From Bacillus sp. EB106-08-02-XG196 (GTDB lineage: Bacteria > Bacillota > Bacilli > Bacillales > Cytobacillaceae), in NCBI RefSeq assembly GCF_013396335.1, contig NZ_JABWSY010000008.1, positions 219,773 to 283,772 on the forward strand: a stretch of DNA of 64,000 nt. The letters run 5' to 3'. Shown piece after piece: positions 27,671 to 36,049 of this stretch (position 1 is its first letter; every line of letters begins with the position of its first letter). Position numbers and translations under genes: made by a program. Under the pieces are notes generated by a model that saw only the letters and a program-made list of their open reading frames with translations, had not been told where the DNA came from and made no database searches.

Positions 27671-27868
27671 AACGACTTCGGACACTATCTTGCTTTTTCC
27701 GCTCTTCCCTGTCCGAAGTCACCACCACTTCGGACACACTCTCTCTTTTTCCGCTCTTCCCTGTCCGAAGTCACCACCTCTTCGGACACTCTCTTGCTTT
27801 TTCAGCTCTTCCCTGTCCGAAGCCCCCACCACTTCGGACACACTCTCTCTTTTTCCGCTCTTCGTTGT
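27671..27868. repeat. 52-bp tandem array C, three and a half units
   Basis: Starts with the same half core as array B (acgacttcggacac), then three full units. The sequence order element - gggagtgacaggcac - half core - array is the same as at 23571-24303. Confidence 0.88.
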
Positions 27869-28024
27869 CCACCCATGTCCACAATTTTGTAACAACTTTC
27901 TGCAAACCACCCTGTCCTTTCCCCTCACTTTTTCCTATATAGAAGGTGAGAGAACAGTGAGCCGTTCGAGGATACCAACTGCGATGTTTTCACTGTTTCG
28001 ATGATAATTAGAGGAGAGATTCAG
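27869..28024. other. Short leader region of the replication module
   Basis: No gene. Contains the upstream region of the replisome organiser; no clear origin repeats or promoter were recognised. Confidence 0.4.
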
Positions 28025-28762
28025 ATGAGTACGTTATTGATTAATGAAGCGCCGTTGATGATTGTTCCGTCTTTGGCCGTGAAGATTGGAATAAATGAGG
28101 CGGTGGTACTGCAGCAGATTCATTATTGGCTTGGCAGGAGTAAGCATCAAATTAAGGGAAGAAAATGGGTGTACAACACCTATGAGGATTGGCAGGAGCA
28201 GTTCCCCTTTTGGTCGATTAGTACCATTAAGCGTACGTTTCATTCGTTAGAAAAACTTGGAGTTGTGGTATCGGACAATTGGAATGCTATGAAGCTGGAT
28301 AAAACGAAATGGTATACGATCAATTATGAGCAATTGGCAAACATCGAACAGCGTTGTGAGCCATCCTCGACTCAACCTGAACCAACGGCGGTGTCAGAAC
28401 AGACTCCAATACAGTTCAGCTTGAACCCAGCAATACCAGAGAGTACTTCAGAGATTACAACAGAGAAAAAGACTATCCCGTTTGCCGACATCATCCAGTA
28501 CTTGAATGAAAAAACCGGCAAGAGCTTTAAACCCGATTCCCGTAAAACCAAGGACCTGATTCAAGCAAGATTTAACGAGGGTTTTACGCTGGAGGATTTT
28601 AAAAAGGTGATGGACCTAAAGTCAGCAGAATGGCAGCAGGATGCTAAATGGAGTAAATTCCTCCGCCCTGAAACTCTGTTTGGAACCAAATTTGAATCGT
28701 ATCTCAATCAGCAGCCTGGACAAAAAATGTTGTCTGAGGAGGCGTTTAATCTTGAAGACTAA
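28025..28762 (+). CDS. Phage-type replisome organiser
   Basis: A 245-residue protein. The N-terminal 100 residues form a winged helix of the phage replication initiator type (LLINEAPLMIVPSLAVKIG, EAVVLQQIHYWLG, FPFWSISTIKRTFHSLEKLG), followed by a Gln/Thr/Pro-rich linker and a C-terminal domain (YLNEKTGKSFKPDS, TKDLIQARFNEGFTLEDF, KWSKFLRPETLFG) like the conserved phage C-terminal domain of DnaD-like proteins. It should bind an origin and recruit helicase via a loader. The ATG at 28025 has AGAGGAGAG upstream. It is first of three replication genes. Confidence 0.85.
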   Translation: MSTLLINEAPLMIVPSLAVKIGINEAVVLQQIHYWLGRSKHQIKGRKWVYNTYEDWQEQFPFWSISTIKRTFHSLEKLGVVVSDNWNAMKLDKTKWYTINYEQLANIEQRCEPSSTQPEPTAVSEQTPIQFSLNPAIPESTSEITTEKKTIPFADIIQYLNEKTGKSFKPDSRKTKDLIQARFNEGFTLEDFKKVMDLKSAEWQQDAKWSKFLRPETLFGTKFESYLNQQPGQKMLSEEAFNLED

Positions 28763-29090
28763 ACGAGAGACTTATGCACTACTGGAGCAAATCTATCTTT
28801 ATTACGAGCAGTTTCCAATCAATCAGCAAAAAATTGATAGCTGGCATGAGGCACTAAAGGATTTCTCTTATGAACGGTTACATAAAAATCTATTGAACTA
28901 TGTAACACATTCCAGCTTCCCTCCAAAAATTTGTGATCTTATCTCGACTTCAGATGGATGTCACGCGCGAGTTCCAGACGCGGCAGAGACATATACACAG
29001 CTGATAAATGACCAGCCTCCAGCAAACGAGGAAGTGATCAAAGCGGAGCTGGCTAAAATACGAAAACTACTCGGCATTCAGAGGAACTAA
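28752..29090 (+). CDS. Probable helicase loader, G39P-like
   Basis: A 112-residue protein starting at TTG 28752, chosen because GAGGAGG lies ten bases upstream and because the frame overlaps the previous gene's end by 11 nt. The sequence (ETYALLEQIYLYYEQFPINQQKIDSW, ALKDFSYERLHKNLLNYV, FPPKICDLI) resembles SPP1 gp39-type loaders/inhibitors, which hold the hexameric helicase until it meets the initiator. Its place between an initiator and a DnaB-type helicase is the classical phage order. Confidence 0.75.
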   Translation: MKTKRETYALLEQIYLYYEQFPINQQKIDSWHEALKDFSYERLHKNLLNYVTHSSFPPKICDLISTSDGCHARVPDAAETYTQLINDQPPANEEVIKAELAKIRKLLGIQRN

Positions 29091-29091
29091 A

Positions 29092-30387
29092 ATGGAGAGT
29101 TACGTAGTCAACAGTCAAGCCGTGGAAGAGGCCTTTGTCGGGTCGTTCTTTTTAGACAATCAGCTGGCGCAGGAATGCACGGTTCAACCGGAACAGCTCT
29201 CCTCTCCCGCCTTAAGAATACTTTATAGTGTGATTCAATCGTTAACAAAGAAGGGAAAACCGATTGACCCGGTAACCGTTCTTGAGGAGATTGGAGTGGA
29301 TCGAATTGGCAGTGTAGGAGGGATTACGTATATTATCCAGCTTGCAGCATGGGTCCCTTCGGTTGCTCACTTCCACGCATATGAAGAAGCCGTCAAGAGC
29401 CATCATAAACGCCGGAAGGCCCTAGCCTATATGGAGGAATTCCAAATGAAAGCCAGGGATGGGGACATTGAACAGGTGGTTAGTGAAGGAATACAACAAT
29501 TAATGGCGCTAGAAGACAATCAAACAGACGGAGAAGATAGCGGTGAAATTTCCCCTTGTTTAATTGAATTATATGGGGAAGGCGAGTCCGATCTCGGTGA
29601 CATACCTGGATGCTCCTCTGGCTTTACGAAGCTTGATAGTCTCACAGGCGGCTTTCAGGAATCCGATTTGATCATCATCGGTGCTCGCCCAAGCGTAGGA
29701 AAGACTGCCTTTGCCCTAAATCTGGCACTTCACCATGCCGTTCAAGATGTCAGTGTCATCTTCTCGCTAGAAATGTCCAAAAAGCAATTGTTAAAGCGCG
29801 CTGTCTGTATAAGCGAAGAAATTAGTTCGGTGAAACTTCGGAATCCCTATCGTTATTTTTCGGAGGACGATTGGAGCAAATATACAAATGCGCTTAGGCA
29901 GATTGCGGGCAGCCAGCTGCACATTTTTGATAAAGCCGGCATGAATGTGAACTATATTTATTCAAAGGTGCGCAGGTTGAGAAAGAAGTTTGGAGAGCAG
30001 GCACGATTACTCGTGATCATCGATTATCTTCAGCTCATTGATGGAGACATCAAGCACAAAGGAAATCGCCAGGCGGAGATCAGTGAAATCAGCCGGTTCT
30101 TAAAGAAGCTGGCACGTGAGTTGAATGTCAGTGTGATTGCCCTCTCGCAGCTGAGCCGGGGCGTCGAGGCCAGACAGGATAAACGCCCGATGCTTTCCGA
30201 TCTCCGTGAAAGCGGCCAAATCGAACAGGACGCGGACACCATCGCCTTCCTCTACCGCGATGACTACTATAGTAAAGACAGCAAGCATCCTAACAAAATC
30301 GAAGTCATCCTCGCCAAACAGCGCAACGGTCCAATTGGGACAATTGAGTTGGAGTTTAAGAGGGAGTATGGGAAGTTTGTTGATTAG
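29092..30387 (+). CDS. DnaB-type replicative helicase
   Basis: A 431-residue hexameric helicase. The N-terminal domain (AVEEAFVGSFFLDNQLAQE...GSVGGITYIIQLA) is followed by the RecA-like motor: Walker A GARPSVGKTAFALNLA, Walker B LLVIIDYLQLI, QLSRGVEARQDKRPMLSDLR and the arginine-finger region DADTIAFLYRDDYY. It is separate from the housekeeping dnaB and belongs to the phage-derived module, 1 bp after the loader stop. The C-terminus is slightly short and ends just before REP R3. All motifs are intact, so it could still be active. Confidence 0.92.
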   Translation: MESYVVNSQAVEEAFVGSFFLDNQLAQECTVQPEQLSSPALRILYSVIQSLTKKGKPIDPVTVLEEIGVDRIGSVGGITYIIQLAAWVPSVAHFHAYEEAVKSHHKRRKALAYMEEFQMKARDGDIEQVVSEGIQQLMALEDNQTDGEDSGEISPCLIELYGEGESDLGDIPGCSSGFTKLDSLTGGFQESDLIIIGARPSVGKTAFALNLALHHAVQDVSVIFSLEMSKKQLLKRAVCISEEISSVKLRNPYRYFSEDDWSKYTNALRQIAGSQLHIFDKAGMNVNYIYSKVRRLRKKFGEQARLLVIIDYLQLIDGDIKHKGNRQAEISEISRFLKKLARELNVSVIALSQLSRGVEARQDKRPMLSDLRESGQIEQDADTIAFLYRDDYYSKDSKHPNKIEVILAKQRNGPIGTIELEFKREYGKFVD

Positions 30388-30409
30388 ATTTGAGGGTTCA
30401 GCGAGTGTT

Positions 30410-30472
30410 CACGGGGACGGTTCTCCTGCTCTTACATATTTTTCCATGACCACAAGAACCGTCCCCACGGTC
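30410..30472. repeat. REP-like palindrome R3
   Basis: GGGGACGGTTCT / AGAACCGTCCCC with the loop cctgctCTTACATATTTTTCC; perfect 12-bp outer stem. Confidence 0.8.
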
Positions 30473-30487
30473 AAAGAAAGGTAGTGA

Positions 30488-30928
30488 TTGAAGATGGCAA
30501 AGAAAACAATGATACGCACCGACGTTTGGAATGATTCAGAAGGAGTGATGATGACCCCAGAGGATAAGTTATTTTATATATATCTCCTTACGAATCCAAA
30601 TACAAATCATATAGGAATCTATCAAATTACGAGAAAACAAATGGCTTTTGAGTTGAATTATTCGATTGATACCGTTCATTTGTTAATGAAACGATTCATC
30701 GAGCATTACAAGTTGATTCGTTACAATCCTGAGACGAGAGAACTCGCCATTAAAAACTGGGGGAAACATAATCTTTATAAGGACAGTAAAGCGGTGTTGG
30801 ATTGTATTTCCTCCGAATTAAAGGATGTTGAGGACGCATCACTTATTCAATATGTATCCGAATCGATTCTAAACCAAGAAATCCGTGGCCTATATGACTC
30901 TTTTTGTGAACAAGGAGAGATGTTTTGA
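30488..30928 (+). CDS. DnaD N-terminal-like replication protein
   Basis: A 146-residue protein resembling the N-terminal winged helix of DnaD-like phage replisome organisers: TMIRTDVWNDS, EDKLFYIYLLTNPNTNHIGIYQI, MAFELNYSIDTVHLLMKRF and NPETRELAIKNWGKHN. It lacks the C-terminal DnaD domain, so it is either a short type or truncated. The TTG at 30488 is preceded by AAAGG at 6 nt; an ATG two codons later has worse spacing. A 43-bp relic of a second copy of this gene is found at 49645-49687. Confidence 0.75.
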   Translation: MKMAKKTMIRTDVWNDSEGVMMTPEDKLFYIYLLTNPNTNHIGIYQITRKQMAFELNYSIDTVHLLMKRFIEHYKLIRYNPETRELAIKNWGKHNLYKDSKAVLDCISSELKDVEDASLIQYVSESILNQEIRGLYDSFCEQGEMF

Positions 30929-31145
30929 CGAGATGATTCTTTTCACAAATATGTTGGGATGGGTCCATTCAAGTGTTAAAACAGCTGAGGTTATCCTTTA
31001 GTTTTTATGAATTTATTTATAAGTAATCTGTGTTCAAAACTACTGGCCCGTTTCAACACCAGATATTTTGAATTTACTTTTAACCATCTCAAGACAACTA
31101 TTACCAAAATAAAAGCTATCATAAGCTTTTATCAAAATCAAACAC

Positions 31146-31179
31146 CTACACCCTTATCTACTGATAGATAAGGGTGTAG
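31146..31179. other. Perfect 15-bp stem-loop
   Basis: CTACACCCTTATCTA and TAGATAAGGGTGTAG around the loop CTGA, without a T run on either side. Not an obvious intrinsic terminator. Confidence 0.6.
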
Positions 31180-31275
31180 TGCTATGTGGCGAACTTCCAT
31201 CATTATACAGAACAAAGTAGCAACTACTATCCTATCAAACTTCGAAAAAGCTCGGGGAGTGACTGGCACGGGAAT

Positions 31276-31745
31276 TTAAAGAAGGGGCTTCTAACACCGC
31301 AAGGTGGTAGAAGCCCCCTTCTTTTGTAGATATTTACTAAATTAGTACAAATATCACCATTTTCACTATATCAACTTTTCGACACTTTCCAACGCTTCTT
31401 AGAAGGTACAAACCCTGCTTTACCACCATTTGCAGCAATTCTAATCAATCGATTAATTAATCCCAATGCCACTAATCAAACGTTTGATTAGATAGTCACA
31501 GAGTCCTTTGGTAAGAGAACTTTCTATTGTTTTCAATTGAATAATATGCCGAAGAAAAGTAAAGGGTATTTATGACCTTCCTCAAAATAGACAATAAAAA
31601 CTAGTAAACGTCATGACCTGACACGCATATCCTATACGAAATGCCAATCAAACGTTTGATTAAAAGTGCTATAAACCCTTATATAAAAACGAACCTGGGC
31701 AGTTTTCTAGTGGATTTTTTGTCGTGGATATAGACTTGTATTCTA
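31276..31745 (+). repeat. Dispersed palindrome element, copy 4 (most complete)
   Basis: Complete hairpin (GGGGCTTCTA acaccgcaaggtgg TAGAAGCCCC, about 31286-31319) followed by CTTCTTTT, palindrome at 31473-31490 and AATCAAACGTTTGATT at 31646-31661 (centres 172 bp apart), then the right-hand block ending tttttgtcgtggatata. Shares the extension ctcaaccaatgccatggtgaac with copy 1. Confidence 0.88.
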
Positions 31746-32029
31746 CTCATTCTTTTCTATCCCTCAACCAATGCCATGGTGAACTCTACCAATATATAGT
31801 TGCCACCAGAAGCAGGAAATTTTTTATTGAATGTCGAACTACTAACACAAAAAACAAAAACTTTAAAAAACTATCCTGCTTCTTAGCACTTGAAAATTTT
31901 GCGATGATAACTGAGTAAAGTTTCCTTTCGAAAAATAATTCTTTACTATATAAAGTGCTTCGAAATATGAGCAAAACTTCCAAGTGCTTATGTTAAGAAC
32001 CGTCCCCATGGTCACCCTTGGTCCTAGTC

Positions 32030-32989
32030 CTACCTAACACTAATCCTACTCCCAACCGTTCTCTCCCACCCAGGTTCAACAACCAGTTTCCCTGTTATTT
32101 CTTCTGGAAGCTTTAAGTTCGGTGCATTCGTTACCCATGTATACGGCTCTATACAGAAGAATCCTTGTTTTCCATTTCCATTATGAATCACCCACTGTGA
32201 AAAATACTCGTCACATTGGTAGGCAATTTCGATTCCGTTATGTTCGTCACGGAGAATGGCTTCATTTCTACCGCTGTTTTGAACAACTGTGGATAAAAAA
32301 ACATCATCATAGATCTGCCCTTTTAACGGGACATCGACAATTGGCTTCTCAAGTTCCTCTAACTCACCTGTTGGTAAAAATCGATCATCCAATCTCCACC
32401 TTTTATCCACTGTAAGAGAAAAGGAACATTGATCATGGAATGGAAAGGCAAAGGTAGTATGGTATCCTAGCCCCCAAGGGAAGGACTTTTGACTAAGATT
32501 CTCAACTGTTGCTTGTTTATGAAAGGTATTTCCTTCTATTATAAAAATCATCTTCAACCTAAAACGATGTGGAAACTGCCTTTGAATAGCTTCATGGTCG
32601 ATTGAATCAATTTCGGTCTCAATGACAGCACCACTTTCATTTACCTCAAATCGCTTTACTTTCCACTCTTTTGAATGAACAAAGCCATGAATAAACGAAT
32701 GTGTGGATGGATCATTTATATCAAGTTGATAGGTTCTCCCTTCAAATCTAAATCTACCGTCAGCGATTCGATTAGGTGGAAATAGAATAGGAGTTCCGTA
32801 AAGCATGGGTGATTCATTAAAATGATCGATCGTATCTGGAACTCTTAATAATTGAATATTTCTTTCTTTCGCAACTAACGAAATGACATTACTTCCTAAT
32901 CCAGGAATCACAACTATCTCTAAATATTCATTTCCCGCGCGGATTGCCTGCTGACCAAGAAAAATGCATTCATCAACATAGCTGCTCAT
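32030..32989 (-). CDS. Aldose 1-epimerase-like protein
   Basis: A 319-residue galactose-mutarotase-fold protein: NEYLEIVVIPGLGSNVISL at the N-terminus, HSFIHGFVHSKEWKV with the usual His, LGYHTTFAFPF and FFCIEPYTW near the end with the likely catalytic Glu. It would interconvert sugar anomers produced by the linked transport operon. The ATG at 32989 follows GGAGGAGAAAG; the longer frame lacks a site. It lies beyond a terminator-like hairpin from the oxidoreductase gene, so its expression may be lower. Confidence 0.85.
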   Translation of the reverse strand: MSSYVDECIFLGQQAIRAGNEYLEIVVIPGLGSNVISLVAKERNIQLLRVPDTIDHFNESPMLYGTPILFPPNRIADGRFRFEGRTYQLDINDPSTHSFIHGFVHSKEWKVKRFEVNESGAVIETEIDSIDHEAIQRQFPHRFRLKMIFIIEGNTFHKQATVENLSQKSFPWGLGYHTTFAFPFHDQCSFSLTVDKRWRLDDRFLPTGELEELEKPIVDVPLKGQIYDDVFLSTVVQNSGRNEAILRDEHNGIEIAYQCDEYFSQWVIHNGNGKQGFFCIEPYTWVTNAPNLKLPEEITGKLVVEPGWERTVGSRISVR

Positions 32990-33013
32990 ATTCTTTCTCC
33001 TCCAATATGAAAA

Positions 33014-33045
33014 ATGTCCCCTGGTTATCGCAAGGGACATCCTTT
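33014..33045. terminator. Hairpin between oxidoreductase and mutarotase genes
   Basis: ATGTCCC-TTG / CCAGGGGACAT with TTTTT on both strands. It probably ends or reduces transcription of the long minus-strand operon. Confidence 0.7.
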
Positions 33046-33052
33046 TTGTAGT

Positions 33053-34054
33053 TTATATAGGTTGAACCGTACCCGTTTCGATTGACTTATGGATGGCGTG
33101 AACAAGTCTAGTGTTTAAAAGCCCGTCTTCTTCGGTTGCAACTGGCGTAGTGTCTAATCGTATGTTATCAACAAATGAATTTAACATATAGCTTGGTGCA
33201 GATGTTAATAAGCCATTAATTGGAGTTCCGAGCGTATGCACATGCTTATAGTCGGTTACTGCTTTCCTTACCATTTGGTCCGCTAAGTCAACATAGAGAG
33301 CGCCATTTTCCCCAATAATTTCATACTTAAAGTCGTAAATTAATGGCATTGACTCTGGCAGAATCCAGCTCGTTGTAAACGTCGCATGCGTCTGGTCTTC
33401 AAACGTTACGATTGTTTGGATTGAGTCATAGGTATCAATTCCCAAAGAAACTAGCTTCTTTTTCGTTCCAACAGCGAATACTTGGACTGGTCTCTTTTCA
33501 TTTAACCAGCAGGCAATATCGGTTGCATGTGGAAATAGGAACCAGCCTGGGCTTGAATTTTTAGACCATTTTAACATTTGAGTAGGTACAAAAATCGTGT
33601 CATTTAGCCTTGCATTCATCGTTACGATATTACCGATTTCTCCATTCTCTATCGCTTCTTTAACCGCTACAAAAGGAGAGTTCCAACGGTTTTCAAAAGC
33701 AATTAAACATTTGATACCGGCCTCTTTAACAGCCTGGTACATCTCTTCTGTTTCTTCAATACTAGTCGAAAACGGCTTTTCAACCATAATATGAATCCCT
33801 TTTTTCGCTGCAAGCATAACCGGCTTATAATGAAGAAAATCAGGTGTCGAAATGACTAAAGCATCCAAAACTTCATTTTGAATCATTTCTTCTACATCTT
33901 TATAACCGGAAGCCCGGTATTTATCTTTCGCTTTCGCCAAACCTTCTTCATTTATTTCACTAACTGCAACGAGCTCTGAATATGGATTTTGCATAATCGT
34001 GTCGGCAAATAGAGAGCCACGAATTCCCATGCCTACAATTCCAAATTTAATCAT
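33053..34054 (-). CDS. Gfo/Idh/MocA family oxidoreductase
   Basis: A 333-residue NAD(P)-dependent dehydrogenase. Rossmann motif GIVGMGIRGSLF at the N-terminus, the family signature VEKPF (MVEKPFSTS, about residue 93) with catalytic Lys, and FPHATDIACWL providing the second active-site segment. Such enzymes oxidise or reduce sugars, inositols or sugar acids. Located directly after two permease genes, so it probably acts on the imported sugar; the specific substrate cannot be read from sequence. Confidence 0.9.
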   Translation of the reverse strand: MIKFGIVGMGIRGSLFADTIMQNPYSELVAVSEINEEGLAKAKDKYRASGYKDVEEMIQNEVLDALVISTPDFLHYKPVMLAAKKGIHIMVEKPFSTSIEETEEMYQAVKEAGIKCLIAFENRWNSPFVAVKEAIENGEIGNIVTMNARLNDTIFVPTQMLKWSKNSSPGWFLFPHATDIACWLNEKRPVQVFAVGTKKKLVSLGIDTYDSIQTIVTFEDQTHATFTTSWILPESMPLIYDFKYEIIGENGALYVDLADQMVRKAVTDYKHVHTLGTPINGLLTSAPSYMLNSFVDNIRLDTTPVATEEDGLLNTRLVHAIHKSIETGTVQPI

Positions 34055-34088
34055 TTATCATTCACTCCTAATTTTTAAAATTTATTAT

Positions 34089-34925
34089 TTATTTCACAGA
34101 ACCTGCTGTCATTCCACTAATCAAGTACTTCTGGAATATCCAAAACACAATCACGATCGGGATGGTTGTAAATACAGAACCCGCCATTAAATAATCCCAA
34201 TTCACAACATATTGCCCCTGGAAGCTGGCAATCCCTACGGATAAAGTCCACTTTTCATAATCATTTAAGAATGTATAGGCAAATAGGAATTCACTCCAGC
34301 TGGTGATATAGGCGAAAATCCCAGTAACCACTAACCCCGGCAAAGTAAGGGGAAGAATGATACGGCTAAATACAGTCCAACGATTGGCTCCATCTACCAT
34401 AGCTGCTTCATCTAATGAAGGGGAAATGGTGTCAAAATATCCCTTCATCATCCATGTACAGAATGGTAATGCAAAGGTTGTATTGGCTAATATCAAGCCA
34501 AAATGCGAATTAAGTAGATTCATGTCTTTCATAATGATATAAAGAGGAATAATTAATAGAGAACCCGGTAACATCTGAGTAATAAGGATGATATAGCCAA
34601 TTCCCATATTTCCTTTGAAACGGAAGCGTGATAAACCATATCCACCTAAAGCAGAAATAATTAACGAAAAGAGTGTCGTCAGTAACGAAACTTTTGTACT
34701 ATTAAAAAACCAATTCATGAAATTAAGATTTGGATCGGCGTCTGGATTTAACATGGTTTTGTAGCCGTCGAAATTCAGCACTTCCGGTATAATCGTCGGT
34801 GGACTGCTATAAATTTCATTTGGTAATTTTAAGGATGTAATAATCATCCAAAGAAATGGAAACAGCGTAAACAGTAAGACAAGGAGGACAAAGAAATAAA
34901 GAATGAATGTTTTTGAAAGTTTCAT
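34089..34925 (-). CDS. Carbohydrate ABC transporter permease, MalG type (system 2)
   Basis: A 278-residue inner-membrane permease with six helices and the EAA loop (LDEAAMVDGANRWTVFSRIILPLTLPG, about 185-211). It starts within the stop of the partner permease (TAATG). It forms the pore with the 294-residue partner and uses the lipoprotein encoded further upstream. No ATPase gene is present, as is usual for importers served by a shared MsmX-type ATPase. Confidence 0.92.
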   Translation of the reverse strand: MKLSKTFILYFFVLLVLLFTLFPFLWMIITSLKLPNEIYSSPPTIIPEVLNFDGYKTMLNPDADPNLNFMNWFFNSTKVSLLTTLFSLIISALGGYGLSRFRFKGNMGIGYIILITQMLPGSLLIIPLYIIMKDMNLLNSHFGLILANTTFALPFCTWMMKGYFDTISPSLDEAAMVDGANRWTVFSRIILPLTLPGLVVTGIFAYITSWSEFLFAYTFLNDYEKWTLSVGIASFQGQYVVNWDYLMAGSVFTTIPIVIVFWIFQKYLISGMTAGSVK

Positions 34926-35809
34926 TAGTTTTCCGCCCCCTTCGTTGCTTTAAAGTACAGAATGGTAAAGACAGTTGAAACAAGCATGACAAGCATACCT
35001 GCTGCCGCCGCTTCTCCAAATTGGAAGTTCTTAAATGCTGTATTGTAAATAAAGATGGTAAAGATTTCTGTCGCCCTGCTTGGTCCTCCGCCTGTCAGTA
35101 CATACACAATGGCAAAGTCCTTGATGGTCCATATGACGAGCAATAAGAAGACGATGACGGAAACAGGTTTAAGCATAGGAAGCGTAACGTATCGAAATTG
35201 ACGCCAAGTGGATGCTCCATCTACTTTGGCAGCTTCATAAAGTTCTTTTGGGATACTTTGCAAACCAGCCAGAAGCATGATTGCCACAAACGGGAATCCC
35301 TTCCAAACATTGACCAGCATCGCTGCTCCAAGGGCAGTATCTGAATCTCCTAAAAATGCTACTGGACTCGTTAATAAATGCAATTTCATTAAAAATTCAT
35401 TAATAATCCCATATTGATGATCAAACATTAAGATAAAAACTAAACAAGCAACAACTTCTGGAACAGCCCATGGGATAATGACGAGAGCACGAACCAAACT
35501 TTTCCCTCTAAAATCCTGATTGAGTAACACTGCTACACCTAAACCAAGAGCAAACCGGGCAATAACGGTTACCACTATATAAGCGATTGTTATAAAAATA
35601 GAGCTAGTAAAATAATCATAACGGATAACTTCATAGTAATTCTGGAACCCTACAAAAGGGTTACCCCCAACGGGCTTTGTCAGGTACCAATACTGAAAAC
35701 TCATAATAGCTGCTTTTAAAATCGGGTATAAAAGGAACACTGAAACAGCTACCAACAACGGCGAAACAAAAAGATATGCAGTTGCATAATTTCGAATGTG
35801 TGCTTTCAT
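34925..35809 (-). CDS. Carbohydrate ABC transporter permease, MalF/UgpA type (system 2)
   Basis: A 294-residue permease with six helices; EAA loop LYEAAKVDGASTWRQFRYVTLPML (about 190-213). GGAGGTAGCTAG precedes the ATG. It is coupled to the MalG-type gene by one-base overlap. A 240-bp gap with a strong hairpin separates it from the binding-protein gene, probably allowing more binding protein than permease. Confidence 0.92.
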   Translation of the reverse strand: MKAHIRNYATAYLFVSPLLVAVSVFLLYPILKAAIMSFQYWYLTKPVGGNPFVGFQNYYEVIRYDYFTSSIFITIAYIVVTVIARFALGLGVAVLLNQDFRGKSLVRALVIIPWAVPEVVACLVFILMFDHQYGIINEFLMKLHLLTSPVAFLGDSDTALGAAMLVNVWKGFPFVAIMLLAGLQSIPKELYEAAKVDGASTWRQFRYVTLPMLKPVSVIVFLLLVIWTIKDFAIVYVLTGGGPSRATEIFTIFIYNTAFKNFQFGEAAAAGMLVMLVSTVFTILYFKATKGAEN

Positions 35810-36006
35810 CTAGCTACCTCCATGGAGAATTCTAAACGGCTACTTATTAATAAGGCAGCTCAAACCTTCGGCGGGAGCCCTTTCTATGTAACTACGTATA
35901 GCGGAATATTCAAATCCCTAAATCACCTTAAAAATCTATCGCTTATCGTATACAATCGTTACGTTTAAGCAGTTTTATTAACCTATCATTTAAAAATATT
36001 AATGGG

Positions 36007-36039
36007 ATGCCCTAAGGGGATGAAACCCTCCTAGGGCAT
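36007..36039 (-). terminator. Hairpin between binding protein and permease genes
   Basis: Minus-strand ATGCCCTAGGAGGG / CCCCTTAGGGCAT with a weak downstream T tract (CCCATTAATATTTTT). It likely trims or protects the upstream message or gives partial termination. Confidence 0.65.
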
Positions 36040-36049
36040 TCAGTCATGT

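Larger units (their letters stand above)
30929..32029. other. 1.1-kb gene-free region
   Basis: Contains a perfect 15-bp hairpin (31146-31179), the gggagtgactggcac motif at 31254, copy 4 of the dispersed element and the REP half motif agaaccgtccccatggtcacc at 31996. No coding sequence was supported. Confidence 0.65.

Noticed and set aside
31786..31983. 65-codon minus-strand frame after element copy 4
   Set aside because: Low-complexity Leu/Phe sequence, no ribosome binding site.
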